Assembly (NCBI GenBank): GCA_964653075.1
Contig: CAZZAX010000010.1
Span: forward strand, 8,774-72,773
Source of the DNA: NIOZ-UU13 sp964653075
GTDB taxonomy: Bacteria; Planctomycetota; Phycisphaerae; Sedimentisphaerales; Anaerobacaceae
DNA: 64,000 nt
Reading direction: 5' to 3'
The notes beneath the pieces were generated by a model. It was not told the origin of the DNA. It was given only the letters and a program-made list of their open reading frames with translations, and ran no database searches. A program made the position numbers and the translations under genes. This document shows positions 8,242 through 17,780 of the stretch, in pieces (the first letter of the stretch is position 1; each line of letters starts with the position of its first letter).

Positions 8242-10980
8242 TTATCTCTCCAGCAAAGCCCTCTTTTGGTATTCGACCCGCTTAACCACTTCAGGTATAA
8301 CTAGGGGCACGCTTCCGTCAATCCGCCAAGCTATACGTTCCTCGACTTCCCTTTTTGCGAGGAATCCAAGGAATATTTCTACTTGCTCAAGTAATAATGT
8401 CAAGGAATATTGAGGTTTGCCCAAATTTTTAGCAAGATCATAATCTAGCAGAGTGTCCTGCAAAACGCACCCTAGGTATGCAATGTCGAACATAAGGTAT
8501 GACAAATAGTAATCTCCAGCAGGATTAATACTGACTTCTACATCCGCCTCTTCCAGATCTTCAACGTTTCTGAAACGATCATTAGGAAGAATATCATCTG
8601 TACCTTCAACTTCTAGCAGTGGAAAGTTACCAGTCATGAGACTCCAAGCCCCATTCTTAAAGTTCTTTATATCGAAGTCATATTTCATTACTAACTCGGT
8701 CCACTCTCTGAAACTTACAAAGTCTTTTGTGCGTAACTGTAATTTCCTCAAGAACCTAAGTATGTATATTCTTAAGAAATAGAACTCACCCGTACCACAT
8801 GAAAACAGGTTTCGTATTTTCGAGGCTGACTCAAAGTAACACGGTCTATTCTCAATCATTGCACGTTTTATTAGACCATGCTGACTAAAGTGTTTTCTTG
8901 AAAGAACAAGAAGTTCCTTTTCATCAACGGATTTAATGATTGCACGGTATAGTGTCAGCGCATTACGAATATTATTACCAGCAATTGATGGGATAAACGG
9001 CGGAAGACTACGATAATGGTCCACGCACAATGTTTTCATGGCTACTTCAAGAGAATTTCGCAAGTCCATAAATGTTAATTTCAATTTTCCAAGTGATGAT
9101 TCCACGACAGCCCGCTCGCGCCAGCTTCCAATTTGCCCTACAACTTCATCGCTAAAAGCTAACTTGAGGCGACTATGCAGAACCTCAGAAGGGCTTGGTG
9201 CTATGACTCCGTGAGAAGCAAGTGCAGCTATGTCATCTACGCGCCCATCAATTGTGAACTTAGTTCCAGATCTCAATGTGATCACAAAGAAAGGGAATCC
9301 TTTACTTTTTCCCTCTCGCGCAGCAAACGTGACTACCTGACTCTTAAGTGAAAAGCCTGGCATCCTATCAATATTGTCAAGCACGAAGCACACTGGTACA
9401 GCGCTTTTGAGACTACTTTTATATCGCTTATGAAGTAGATCAAGTACCCCTCTGAGGATGCTGACCGTGTCTTGGGATGGCAACATTGCAATAGAAGAAG
9501 GTTTAAAGAGAGGTGCCCATGCCTCGCTTCTCAATAAGGACCAAATCCAATCCTTTTTCATGCATTCGTTCACGAGTCCAACAAGCATTGCTCGAACCAC
9601 TTCGGTAAAACTTCGCAAGTTAAGACAATCCACCCGCACAACGATCATTCCATGTCCGCCCTCATAGAAACGTGTACATAGCCTTCCCTCAAATTCCAAG
9701 TTAAGAAGCAAAGTGGACTTTCCAACTCCCGTATGACCGACAATAACAAAAGGATCTTGGGAGCTGCGTCCAGTACCGTGTTCTTGGATAAACATTATAT
9801 ACTTCTGATGCAACGATATGAGCTGCTCACTGATCTTCTCGTTTTGAGGTATTCTTATATAAATCGTTCTAAAAAATTTCTCTACTCGTGACGTATTACA
9901 CTCGCGAAAGAAATCATCCATTAGTAAGCTCAGAGCAGAATACATTGGGCCAGGTTCGCTTGGCTTGATTCGTTCTGGATAGAAATAATGGGGTCGATGC
10001 TTTGTAAACTCCTCTTCCATCCGGATGGCAACCTTACTCTCGTCAACCAGCCTCTCTACAAGGTCGCAAACTTGCACTGGACACTCTTTCTTCAGAATTT
10101 GCTGTGTATCTTCTGCAGGCACCACCATTATGTCGAAAAGACCCCGCCAATCACCGCTTAAGTTCTCACTGACAAGTTTGATCTGATCCTGGATCTTCTG
10201 ACAAGTCCATTTTTTAAAGTTGAACCGGTTCTCTTGTGACATGTTTTCAGGAAAACCAAATATTAATCGTATCTGAGGAAGGGAAACCTGTACCTCAACA
10301 ACATAATAATGCTTGAAATGATGAGCCATAACCTTACAGGGAAACTGTTCAAACTGTGGATGCTTCTCTACCATCGAACGTTCTTGGGTAAGGTCTAACT
10401 CATCCGCCAAGAGCAAAATTTTTCCTAGCAAATCTCCTCGTCGAAAGCTTCCATATAGGGTCTTAGAAAGCTTCTCACAAGCGTCCTTGTGACTCTTTGT
10501 TCCATGGGCTCGACACACCTGTGGAAGCACACCTTCAAGTATTGGCTCGAAGTTGTACAGTTTCTCCAGTTTATTGCGATATTTGTGAAGAATTTCTTCT
10601 ATAGCATCTACATGCCATGACCGCATGTGTAAAATCTTGCTTTCAGGCCACCCTTGCCAAACGTTGTTCTCTGTTGGCATGTGGGCCATTCCCAAGTCAT
10701 GTAAATAACAAGCACACGCCAAAGCCAAAGCCTCAACGTCGTTGAGACGTAAGGCATAGTCATCAACAGATCTCGCAATTCGAAGCGCATAGTAAAGAAC
10801 TCGGTCACTGTGGCCTACTCCATGGTCTGTGTACCAATAGGGTGGACCAACGTTCCGAAACACGGATTCGCATAGGGTTACCGCGGTTTCTTTCAGTATC
10901 TCCACTTCATCTTGCCCTGTGGAGTAACTGAAGAACTTATGTCTGAGATCTCTAAAACATTCCTTTCTTCGTGTAAACAT
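8242..10980 (-). CDS. HD hydrolase domain fused to a STAND-like P-loop NTPase; candidate conflict/defence protein
   Basis: 912 residues from the ATG at 10980, chosen because GGAG lies 6 nt upstream; a longer frame would begin with TTG at 11016. Residues ~40-250 form an HD-superfamily domain: H53 and H57 in DHGVGH, H94-D95 in YLHDLGMAH, H118 and H123, H159 in AHG, and D193 in LADELD. Residues ~405-700 are a P-loop NTPase: Walker A GHTGVGKST (415-423), Walker B-like VCFVLDNIDR (D534, D538), and ITLRSG (R570) resembling the sensor of STAND/NLR-like ATPases. The rest is helical with no recognised domain. HD domains of this kind are known beside NTPases in bacterial conflict systems. Activity against nucleotides or phage is inference. 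It stands alone, opposite in strand to both neighbours, with no partner effector. Confidence 0.7.
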   Translation of the reverse strand: MFTRRKECFRDLRHKFFSYSTGQDEVEILKETAVTLCESVFRNVGPPYWYTDHGVGHSDRVLYYALRIARSVDDYALRLNDVEALALACACYLHDLGMAHMPTENNVWQGWPESKILHMRSWHVDAIEEILHKYRNKLEKLYNFEPILEGVLPQVCRAHGTKSHKDACEKLSKTLYGSFRRGDLLGKILLLADELDLTQERSMVEKHPQFEQFPCKVMAHHFKHYYVVEVQVSLPQIRLIFGFPENMSQENRFNFKKWTCQKIQDQIKLVSENLSGDWRGLFDIMVVPAEDTQQILKKECPVQVCDLVERLVDESKVAIRMEEEFTKHRPHYFYPERIKPSEPGPMYSALSLLMDDFFRECNTSRVEKFFRTIYIRIPQNEKISEQLISLHQKYIMFIQEHGTGRSSQDPFVIVGHTGVGKSTLLLNLEFEGRLCTRFYEGGHGMIVVRVDCLNLRSFTEVVRAMLVGLVNECMKKDWIWSLLRSEAWAPLFKPSSIAMLPSQDTVSILRGVLDLLHKRYKSSLKSAVPVCFVLDNIDRMPGFSLKSQVVTFAAREGKSKGFPFFVITLRSGTKFTIDGRVDDIAALASHGVIAPSPSEVLHSRLKLAFSDEVVGQIGSWRERAVVESSLGKLKLTFMDLRNSLEVAMKTLCVDHYRSLPPFIPSIAGNNIRNALTLYRAIIKSVDEKELLVLSRKHFSQHGLIKRAMIENRPCYFESASKIRNLFSCGTGEFYFLRIYILRFLRKLQLRTKDFVSFREWTELVMKYDFDIKNFKNGAWSLMTGNFPLLEVEGTDDILPNDRFRNVEDLEEADVEVSINPAGDYYLSYLMFDIAYLGCVLQDTLLDYDLAKNLGKPQYSLTLLLEQVEIFLGFLAKREVEERIAWRIDGSVPLVIPEVVKRVEYQKRALLER

Positions 10981-11319
10981 AACATACTCCATAAACCAGA
11001 AACGAATTAGGAGCAAGATATTCGCCTTCTGCCTAACCTATCCCAGCTTATTTATATGTAGTAACCATATCATACCCGAGATTTTCTAATTCGTAAAGGC
11101 AAATTCTTCACTCATGGACGGTGTTTTATCTCGTTGTGTGCTTGTTGAATTTTACCCCTTTCTGGCTATTTGGCCAACTTCTTTTTTTTCTTTTTGAAAT
11201 AGGAGGAGAGCGGCGATGCTTAGTTAGGATTTATAAATTTGCCTTGATTTCCGTGCGCATAAAGTGTATGGTTTGATTGCAGGTGGCAATTCATGTTCAG
11301 AAGAAATTACAGGTGTGAT
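10981..11319. other. divergent intergenic region, HD-NTPase / prepilin
   Basis: Regulatory spacer for the two divergent genes. On the plus strand TTGATT (11244-11249), 17 bp, TATGGT (11267-11272) is a plausible promoter for the prepilin gene. No other gene or repeat recognised. Confidence 0.4.
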
Positions 11320-12174
11320 ATGGACGAAAGAAGAGGATTCACACTTATCGAGCTTTTGGTAGTAATTGCTATAATTGCTGTTTTAATGGCCATATTGATG
11401 CCGTCACTCCAGGCGGCCAAGAGGCTGGCTTCAAGTTCAGCCTGCCTTTCCAACGAGAAGACCCTGTTGATCGCATGGATAATGTACGCTGATGACAACG
11501 ACGGCTTGCTGGTTAGCAACAGGGCCTGCTATGATAGCGCCACCGATAAAGTCCCCTGGGTCCATCGGCCAAAGGATATAAACGGCAACGATCTGGCAAA
11601 TAATCCGGCACCGGAGACTATAACGAAAGAAGACCGCTTTCGCGGGATCCAGGCCGGGACCTTGTGGGAGTATGTCAAGGACGTGGATGCCTATCACTGT
11701 CCGGGCGACAACCGCAAGAGCACACAGCAGCCTCCGCGTGATTGCTGGCGCAGCTATAGCATTAGTTATGCCTTTGGGTTTGATCCAATCGACCAGTATA
11801 AAGGCCAGGCGTATCGAAAAATGCAGGAAGTCAAATACGGAGCTCAATATTACGTTTTTGTTGAGGAAGAGCACAATGGCAGCCGCTACGGAGAAAACGA
11901 AGGTGGATGGCATCTGCTGGGTCGAAATCTCATGAATCCCGGCTCGTGGATGTTCTACGACCCATTAGCGTCCTACCACTTAAAGTCGAGCACGTTCGGA
12001 TTTGCCGATGGGCACGCAAGCCGACGCAAATGGATGGATAAGCGAACCCTTGAGTTTATTCAGACGAACAAGGATAATCCAGCCTCCCATTCGGGCATTA
12101 ATACACCTTCACCCGGCAACGAAGACCTGCGCTGGTTGATCGAACACTTTTGGTCGAAAGAACGTGTAAATTAA
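11320..12174 (+). CDS. prepilin-type N-terminal cleavage/methylation protein with H-x9-DG motif (1)
   Basis: 284 residues from the ATG at 11320. The frame also allows 11293, but the neighbour at 12241 starts at the equivalent ATG after the same ACAGGTGTGAT leader. The class III signal is RRGFTLIELLVVIAIIAVLMA, cleaved after the G and methylated on F in pseudopilins. The C-terminal YH-LKSSTFGFA-DGH is the H-x9-DG signature common in planctomycetes and Lentisphaerae. It is probably exported and held at the inner membrane before processing by a prepilin peptidase (none in this window). Exact role unknown. Confidence 0.85.
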   Translation: MDERRGFTLIELLVVIAIIAVLMAILMPSLQAAKRLASSSACLSNEKTLLIAWIMYADDNDGLLVSNRACYDSATDKVPWVHRPKDINGNDLANNPAPETITKEDRFRGIQAGTLWEYVKDVDAYHCPGDNRKSTQQPPRDCWRSYSISYAFGFDPIDQYKGQAYRKMQEVKYGAQYYVFVEEEHNGSRYGENEGGWHLLGRNLMNPGSWMFYDPLASYHLKSSTFGFADGHASRRKWMDKRTLEFIQTNKDNPASHSGINTPSPGNEDLRWLIEHFWSKERVN

Positions 12175-12240
12175 TTGGATCGCCAAGGAGTATTATTTCC
12201 TTGTTATTGACAATTATACATTCAAAGCTACAGGTGTGAT

Positions 12241-13029
12241 ATGGGTCAAAGAAGAGGATTCACACTTATCGAACTATTAGTGGTGATTGCCATCATTGCT
12301 CTTTTGATGGGCATTCTGCTGCCGGCACTAAGTGCCGTTCGGGAACAAGGCCGGCGGGCCGTTTGCGCTGCCAATGAGAAGAACATGGGACTGGGATTGC
12401 GACTGTATGCCAACGACAATGACGGCAAGCTGCCTCTTAATGAAGTGGATCGCTGGCTGTTTGATGTTTCGTACTGGACGACAGACATTATTTTGCAGAC
12501 GGGTGCGTTCGACCGTCATATCTTCTACTGTCCATCGTGGTCTCAGAGGGACAATATTATCTTCTGGCGTTACGGGGAGAATCTTTCGGCCGGGACGCCG
12601 GAGAGCTACGACAGGCCTGAGCCGGCGACTGAATCGACACGTAAAAACTATCACAGGATTATGGGTTACTTCTGGCTCATTGATACGGTCGCAGGCAGAC
12701 AGAACCCGCCTATGAGCCCGGACAACAAGCATAAGGAATGGGTCAGGTCCCTTGTCGATACGAAGAGGTCTGCGGCAACGGTTGAGCTGATTACCGATGT
12801 CACCGCCAGCAACGGGGCGGACCGGTTACAATCGGACTTTACCGAGGCTACTGGCGGATGCTGGTCACGATGGCAGGTCTATGACAGAACGAACCATTTG
12901 AAAAGTGGCGCCCGTCCTGCCGGGGGAAATATCCTTTTTGTTGACGGACACGTGCAGTGGCGGAATTTTAATGAAATGGAGCACCGCTGGTTCTGGCAGA
13001 GTAATTCCAATCCGTGTTTCTGGTGGTAA
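12241..13029 (+). CDS. prepilin-type N-terminal cleavage/methylation protein (2)
   Basis: 262 residues, 66 bases after the previous gene and probably cotranscribed. It starts MGQRRGFTLIELLVVIAIIALLMGILLPAL, the full class III signal. The middle is unrelated in detail to its neighbour but keeps the NEK-mglglrlYANDNDGKLP region and ends with NHLKSG...NILFVDGHVQW, the planctomycete pseudopilin-like C-terminal motif. The leader and first codons are nearly identical to those of the upstream gene, so the pair looks like a duplication of the 5' module. Confidence 0.87.
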   Translation: MGQRRGFTLIELLVVIAIIALLMGILLPALSAVREQGRRAVCAANEKNMGLGLRLYANDNDGKLPLNEVDRWLFDVSYWTTDIILQTGAFDRHIFYCPSWSQRDNIIFWRYGENLSAGTPESYDRPEPATESTRKNYHRIMGYFWLIDTVAGRQNPPMSPDNKHKEWVRSLVDTKRSAATVELITDVTASNGADRLQSDFTEATGGCWSRWQVYDRTNHLKSGARPAGGNILFVDGHVQWRNFNEMEHRWFWQSNSNPCFWW

Positions 13030-13085
13030 AGAAAAACATTGCGGGATTTGTATCCACTTTTGATAGCTCTTTCAAAATCTGGTGT

Positions 13086-14945
13086 TTATTTATCTTCTTC
13101 TTTTTTACCGCCCAGGAGATCGCCGAGTCCTTTAATGAGCTCGTCTGGCTTTTTCAAGGCATCTTTGATTTCCGTGGGGACTTTATCGCTGAGCTTTTCG
13201 TCTATTTGTTTTCCGAGCTGACTGTCAATTTCGTTGGCAAGCCTGTCCTTTCCGGCCTGAATTAGCGCATTTTTGAATTCATCCGTAAGGCCCCTGACAT
13301 CGAAGACCAGCCGAGGTTCGGTGACAGGGCCGACAACTCGAATTGTTGTTTTTAGCTCTTTTAAGGCATCGAACGCCTGAGAGGTTGTATCGGAGCCTAA
13401 ACCCAAAACGCCATTTCCCTGACCTTTGGCTTTTAGGTCACTAATGGCGATATCCAGGGTAAGGTCGATGGATTCATTCGTAGCTGTGCCGCTGAATTGA
13501 CCTGAAGCAAGACCTGAAGTGAACATCAGTCCCGCATTACTGCCGAGACCTGATTGTATTTTTGTCATATCGAAGCTGTTAAAAGTTCCGGAAAGTTTCG
13601 GGACCTGGTCTTTTGTGCTGTAGTCGATTGTTACATTTATAGAGGCCGACGTATCATATGAGGTCATTTCGAAAGTAATCGGCAGTTTGGCCGTCTTTGG
13701 GGAGTCGCTCAGGTTTGTCAAAAGAACTTTGCTGTTGCCGAAGATGGGCCATGATATCCGGACCTGGTCAAGAATAGCTTGTTTAGCCATTATTCGGGAC
13801 GAGGCCGGTACGATAGCCCTGGCATTGAGATAATCAAGGTACTTTTGCGGGATTTGTTTGGGTTGAGCTTCTGTTTCCTTATCATCGGCCTTCGGCAGCC
13901 ACCTGCGAAGTTTTTGCAGCTTTTCCTTAAGGGCTTTTGCATCTTTTAAATAGTTATCGAGCTTGCTAAAATCGATATTTTCGAGCTTAAAGTTATTAGG
14001 TTCAAATACGGCAGGCTTTTTCTGAGTATCGGATTCAGGGATAGTGCCCGGAGTCGAGCGCTGCTGGTCGAATTTGATATTGGAAAGTTCCACCTTTTCC
14101 ATTACCAGTTTGCCCAGAAGCAGGTTATACAGACTCGCATCAGCGGCAACTTTGTCTATCGAGACTTGATTGTTCTGACGTTTCTGAGGGTCAGTAACCT
14201 GTATCCCTGAGACCGAGACAGAACCTGTAAGTACGGAGAGATTGAGGCTTTCGAGATTCACTTCGGCACCATTGGCCTGAGTCATTTTTTTAGAGGCATA
14301 ATCCTTTATTGTACTGTCTTTTATTAAATATGTTACTATCACTGAAGCAACAAGGACTATAGCGGCCAAGACGACACCGGCCTTTCGGATATATTTTGTT
14401 TTTCCGACAAAGAGTGACTTGGCGTCTTTCGTGCGTTTGCCGACCAGCAGCCTGTCCAGGATACGCACCCAGCGGTTTGAATACCATTTCCTGAACTTAT
14501 CAGAGCCTTCTTCGAGTTTTAAGAGCTTACGGCGAAAACCTATGACTGAACGGACCATTAGCAGACCGGCAATGGCACCGATAATCGGGCCGAGGACAAC
14601 GGCACCAGCCACCGAGTATCTGTTGAAATCTGTTATTCCAATTATTGGGATGGATTCCAACAAGCCCAATACAATGGACAGATGTGCCTGTATCCATGCG
14701 CCGGTGTGGTACAATACCGGTGCGGCTGCGAAGCAGAGACTCTTGGCTAATGCGCCAGATAACAGAAACAGACCGGTGTGAATATTCAAGATTAGCATCA
14801 CTATCACGATTACGGTGTGGAGGCCGGACCAGCCCGGGATAAGACCAAAGCAGAAACCCAGCATTATCGACAGGAAGATAATGACTGGGGAGACGCCGCC
14901 ACGGAGTACTGCTAAAAGTTTACGGATGAATTTTGGAAGAATCAT
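13086..14945 (-). CDS. membrane protein: TIGR03546-like N-terminus fused to AsmA-like (TIGR03545-like) C-terminus
   Basis: 619 residues. The first ~165 are hydrophobic, with GVSPVIIFLSIMLGF and GLIPGWSGLHTVIVIVMLIL helices, resembling the small membrane protein TIGR03546. After a basic loop and another membrane helix (about 190-210), the protein becomes a beta-rich AsmA/translocation-module-like region (VNLESLNLSVLTGSVSVSGIQVTDP, then 'SNIKFDQ', then RLVFDVRG), ending in a charged GKKEEDK tail. I recall TIGR03545 and TIGR03546 as an adjacent gene pair in bacteria with outer membranes; here they appear as one chain. An envelope lipid-transfer or biogenesis role is inference. Convergent with the prepilin genes. 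Confidence 0.6.
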   Translation of the reverse strand: MILPKFIRKLLAVLRGGVSPVIIFLSIMLGFCFGLIPGWSGLHTVIVIVMLILNIHTGLFLLSGALAKSLCFAAAPVLYHTGAWIQAHLSIVLGLLESIPIIGITDFNRYSVAGAVVLGPIIGAIAGLLMVRSVIGFRRKLLKLEEGSDKFRKWYSNRWVRILDRLLVGKRTKDAKSLFVGKTKYIRKAGVVLAAIVLVASVIVTYLIKDSTIKDYASKKMTQANGAEVNLESLNLSVLTGSVSVSGIQVTDPQKRQNNQVSIDKVAADASLYNLLLGKLVMEKVELSNIKFDQQRSTPGTIPESDTQKKPAVFEPNNFKLENIDFSKLDNYLKDAKALKEKLQKLRRWLPKADDKETEAQPKQIPQKYLDYLNARAIVPASSRIMAKQAILDQVRISWPIFGNSKVLLTNLSDSPKTAKLPITFEMTSYDTSASINVTIDYSTKDQVPKLSGTFNSFDMTKIQSGLGSNAGLMFTSGLASGQFSGTATNESIDLTLDIAISDLKAKGQGNGVLGLGSDTTSQAFDALKELKTTIRVVGPVTEPRLVFDVRGLTDEFKNALIQAGKDRLANEIDSQLGKQIDEKLSDKVPTEIKDALKKPDELIKGLGDLLGGKKEEDK

Positions 14946-15111
14946 ATCTCCACTTCTTTCTCATAAAAAATACACTCAGTTTTCTGTTCCTTCCCGCTGG
15001 GTAATTATAACAAATCAAAAAGAGAGGCGACAATTGAAATTACATCTTTTTTTTATAATTGTTTTTATGAGGACGGTTTAGTTATAATATTTCAAGGTCG
15101 GCGAGGGGCTT

Positions 15112-16581
15112 TCAAAAGTCCCGGAAGGGCCTTCTTGGTTCGGCGGCGGCCATGAGTTTCTTCCACGCATCGAATCGGGCTTTCACTGTGGCCAACACTT
15201 GCGGTTTTTCTTTTGAAAGGTCGTTCTTTTCGCTGATATCTTTTGAAAGGTCGAACAGGCCTGAACCACGCGACGATTCAATCCATTTGAAGTTTCCAAC
15301 GCGTGCAGCCTTATTGCTGCGGCGCTGCCAGAACATCTCTTTACGGGGCGACTTTTGTCTGCCTGCGAGTACCGATGTCATATCGAAACCGTCAAGTGGT
15401 ATGTCTTTGGGCGGGCTGATACCTGCGGCGCGGCAGAGCATCGGGAAAATCTCCATAGAGGTCAGGAATTCGCTGCATACGGTTCCGGGGAGTATTGTAC
15501 CCGGCCAGCGGCAAATGGAGGGTACACGAATTCCACCTTCAAACATATCACCTTTATGACCGCGCAATGGGTTATTATCTGCGCTACCGCCGCCACCGTT
15601 GTCGGAGAAGAAGATGACGATGGTGTTATCCGCCTGCCCCATCTCTTCGATGGTATCGAGCATCTGACCGATAGCTTCGTCCATATAAGTAACAGCGGCC
15701 ATGTACCGCAGGCGTTTTGCTTTTTTAGTATTGGAGTCTTTCGGATCATATTGGCCGTAGTGTTTACGGATGTATTCCAGAGGCGCCTGTACGCCGGGCC
15801 GGGGACGATTCAGATTGGAGGCGCCGTGCGGTGCATTAAACGGCACATAGCAGAAAAAGGGCCTGTCCTTATGCTTTTTAATAAATTGCAGTGCCTCCCG
15901 CCGGAAAAGGTCCGTGGCATATGTACCTTTGTCCTCAGTGCTCAGCTTGTTGCCTCGGTGCATCGAGTGTACTCCGTATCTCTCGTGGATCCAGTAGTCG
16001 ATACCGGTGTTTGTGAAGCCGTAAAATTCATCGAAACCCCTCTGGAGCGGAAGGAAGCGGTGTAATTGACCGAGGTCCCACTTTCCGAAGATGCCGCTTT
16101 TATAGCCGGCATTTTTAAGTACACGGGGAATCAGCACCTCGCGGGTGTCCATCCCTAATATCATCTCGGGTGAGACGGCGTATTCGTCCGGGGTATAGAG
16201 GTGGTCAACATCGACAAGGTAATTGCGGTACATATCATAAGTACCGTTGCGCTGGGGGTATCGGCCTGTGAGCAAACTGCCGCGTGAAGGCGTGCAGGCC
16301 GGCCAGGTGACATAGAAGCTTGTCAGCCGGACCCCGCCCGCAGTCAGCCTGTCAAGGTTGGGTGTCTTTATTTCACTGCTTCCAAAGCAGCCGAGGTCAT
16401 TATACCCCTGGTCGTCCGATACGATGAGCAATATGTTAGGAGGCCTTTTGCCCGGAGGTTTTCCGGCGAATGAACTGTTTTCTGAAGTTTTGCTGCTTTC
16501 GCATCCGGAAAGGGCCATGGCTGCGGCACTTAAGCCGGTCATTTTTATAAAATTACGTCGATTGATTGATTTCTCGTGCAT
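15112..16581 (-). CDS. Tat/lipoprotein arylsulfatase (formylglycine sulfatase)
   Basis: 489 residues. It would hydrolyse sulfate esters, probably on sulfated polysaccharide. The N-terminus combines a twin-arginine motif (NRRNFIKM) with a lipobox LSGC (C27), so it is likely a Tat-exported lipoprotein. Catalytic signature C96-T97-P98-S99-R100, with Cys as the formylglycine precursor, followed by GSLLTGRYP. Metal ligands include D56-D57 in IVSDDQG and the late SDNGGGG. The C-terminus fits the S1 sulfatase family. No maturase (FGE or anSME) is in the window. Divergent from the DUF1080 gene. Confidence 0.92.
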   Translation of the reverse strand: MHEKSINRRNFIKMTGLSAAAMALSGCESSKTSENSSFAGKPPGKRPPNILLIVSDDQGYNDLGCFGSSEIKTPNLDRLTAGGVRLTSFYVTWPACTPSRGSLLTGRYPQRNGTYDMYRNYLVDVDHLYTPDEYAVSPEMILGMDTREVLIPRVLKNAGYKSGIFGKWDLGQLHRFLPLQRGFDEFYGFTNTGIDYWIHERYGVHSMHRGNKLSTEDKGTYATDLFRREALQFIKKHKDRPFFCYVPFNAPHGASNLNRPRPGVQAPLEYIRKHYGQYDPKDSNTKKAKRLRYMAAVTYMDEAIGQMLDTIEEMGQADNTIVIFFSDNGGGGSADNNPLRGHKGDMFEGGIRVPSICRWPGTILPGTVCSEFLTSMEIFPMLCRAAGISPPKDIPLDGFDMTSVLAGRQKSPRKEMFWQRRSNKAARVGNFKWIESSRGSGLFDLSKDISEKNDLSKEKPQVLATVKARFDAWKKLMAAAEPRRPFRDF

Positions 16582-16762
16582 AGTTTTTACCTTTCAAATA
16601 CTTTTGTCCGGCATTTCCGTTTAACATTATAAATAAGTTTCTGCTTTCGAATTTTGCTATCATATCAGAAATTTCTTTTTTTGCAGCTATCTTCAAGTTT
16701 GTTTAACACATTTTACTGCTAAAAACTTCTCAAAACTTGAATTGTAAACAAAAAACATACTG

Positions 16763-16791
16763 TTGGCGCTGCTTGTCTATATGTATATAAT
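16763..16791 (+). promoter_or_regulatory. sigma70-type promoter for the DUF1080 lipoprotein
   Basis: TTGGCG (16763-16768), 17-bp spacer, TATAAT (16786-16791), 89 bases before the start codon. Confidence 0.6.
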
Positions 16792-16879
16792 TCTCGTAAT
16801 CGTTAATCAACCGAGATTCTCGCCTTAATGTAAGGTTAGGGGATTGCCAAGAAGACCAATTTGGAAAGGAGTAATTAAG

Positions 16880-17695
16880 ATGAGGACAGTTTTGATTAGT
16901 GTTGCTGCCGGCGTGCTTGCGATTTTGGCCGGATGTGCTACAACCGAGCAAGCGGCCCCGAAGGGTGAAATACGCCAGTATGTGGATACCGATACCGGCC
17001 GGTGGCTTATTCATGATATGAATCGGCCTGCGCCTCCGGTGATAACACCTGGCATTGCCAGTACACAGGATGTTGCAGGGAGAGCCCCTTCCGATGCTGT
17101 GGTTTTATTTGATGGGACAGGTTTATCGCAATGGACTGATTCCAAGGGCGGTAGAACGAAATGGATTATGGGTGATGGTTATATGGAGTGCGTTAAAGGC
17201 TCCGGTTATATCCAAAGCAAACGCGAGTTCGGTTCGTGTCAATTGCACGTTGAGTTTGCTACTCCTTCAACAGTAAAAGGAAGCGGCCAGGGCCGGGGCA
17301 ACAGCGGGGTGTTTCTGATGGGACAATACGAGGTCCAGGTTCTCGATTCCTATAATAATAAGACTTATCCGGACGGCCAGTGTTCTGCGCTTTATGGTAG
17401 GGGAGTTCCTTTAGTAAATTCCAGCCGGGGGCCGGGCCAGTGGCAATCGTACGATATAATTTTTCGTCGTCCTGTTTTCAAGGGTGATAAGGTCGTCAAG
17501 AAGGCAACTTTCACGGTTTTTCATAATGGTGTGCTCGTTCACGATAATGTCGTGCTCGAAGGTGGGACCGGCTGGAAAGGTCAGCACGCGATATCCGACT
17601 ATGTGCCGCATGAAGACAAAGGGCCAATCTCGCTGCAGGACCACGGCAATCCTGTGAGATACCGTAATATATGGGTTCGTGAGCTTGCCGATTAA
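16880..17695 (+). CDS. DUF1080 (3-keto-disaccharide hydrolase-like) lipoprotein
   Basis: 271 residues from the ATG at 16880, which follows AAAGGAG; an ATG-less extension to 16844 would spoil the signal peptide. Lipobox LAGC with Cys19. The DUF1080 domain (PF06439) is a concanavalin-like beta-sandwich: VVLFDGTGLSQW near the start, then GYIQSKREFGSCQLHVEF, GNSGVFLMGQYEVQVLDSY and YRNIWVREL at the end. Relatives are abundant in planctomycetes, and some hydrolyse 3-keto-glycosides made by Gfo/Idh/MocA oxidoreductases, which fits the oxidoreductases elsewhere in the window. Own promoter and terminator, so monocistronic. Confidence 0.87.
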   Translation: MRTVLISVAAGVLAILAGCATTEQAAPKGEIRQYVDTDTGRWLIHDMNRPAPPVITPGIASTQDVAGRAPSDAVVLFDGTGLSQWTDSKGGRTKWIMGDGYMECVKGSGYIQSKREFGSCQLHVEFATPSTVKGSGQGRGNSGVFLMGQYEVQVLDSYNNKTYPDGQCSALYGRGVPLVNSSRGPGQWQSYDIIFRRPVFKGDKVVKKATFTVFHNGVLVHDNVVLEGGTGWKGQHAISDYVPHEDKGPISLQDHGNPVRYRNIWVRELAD

Positions 17696-17716
17696 TAACC
17701 GGACGTACCAATAAAA

Positions 17717-17764
17717 TAAAAACCCGGAGCCTTGTTTAACGATAAGATTTCGGGTTTTTTTGTG
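17717..17764 (+). terminator. rho-independent terminator after the DUF1080 gene
   Basis: AAAACCCG (17719-17726) pairs with CGGGTTTT (17751-17758) and runs into a T tract. It lies between two convergent genes. Confidence 0.72.
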
Positions 17765-17780
17765 TATAGGATGTGTGGGA

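Noticed and set aside
15355..16065. 236-residue plus-strand open frame opposite the sulfatase
   Set aside because: Antisense shadow of a well-supported sulfatase; no ribosome site or recognisable domain.
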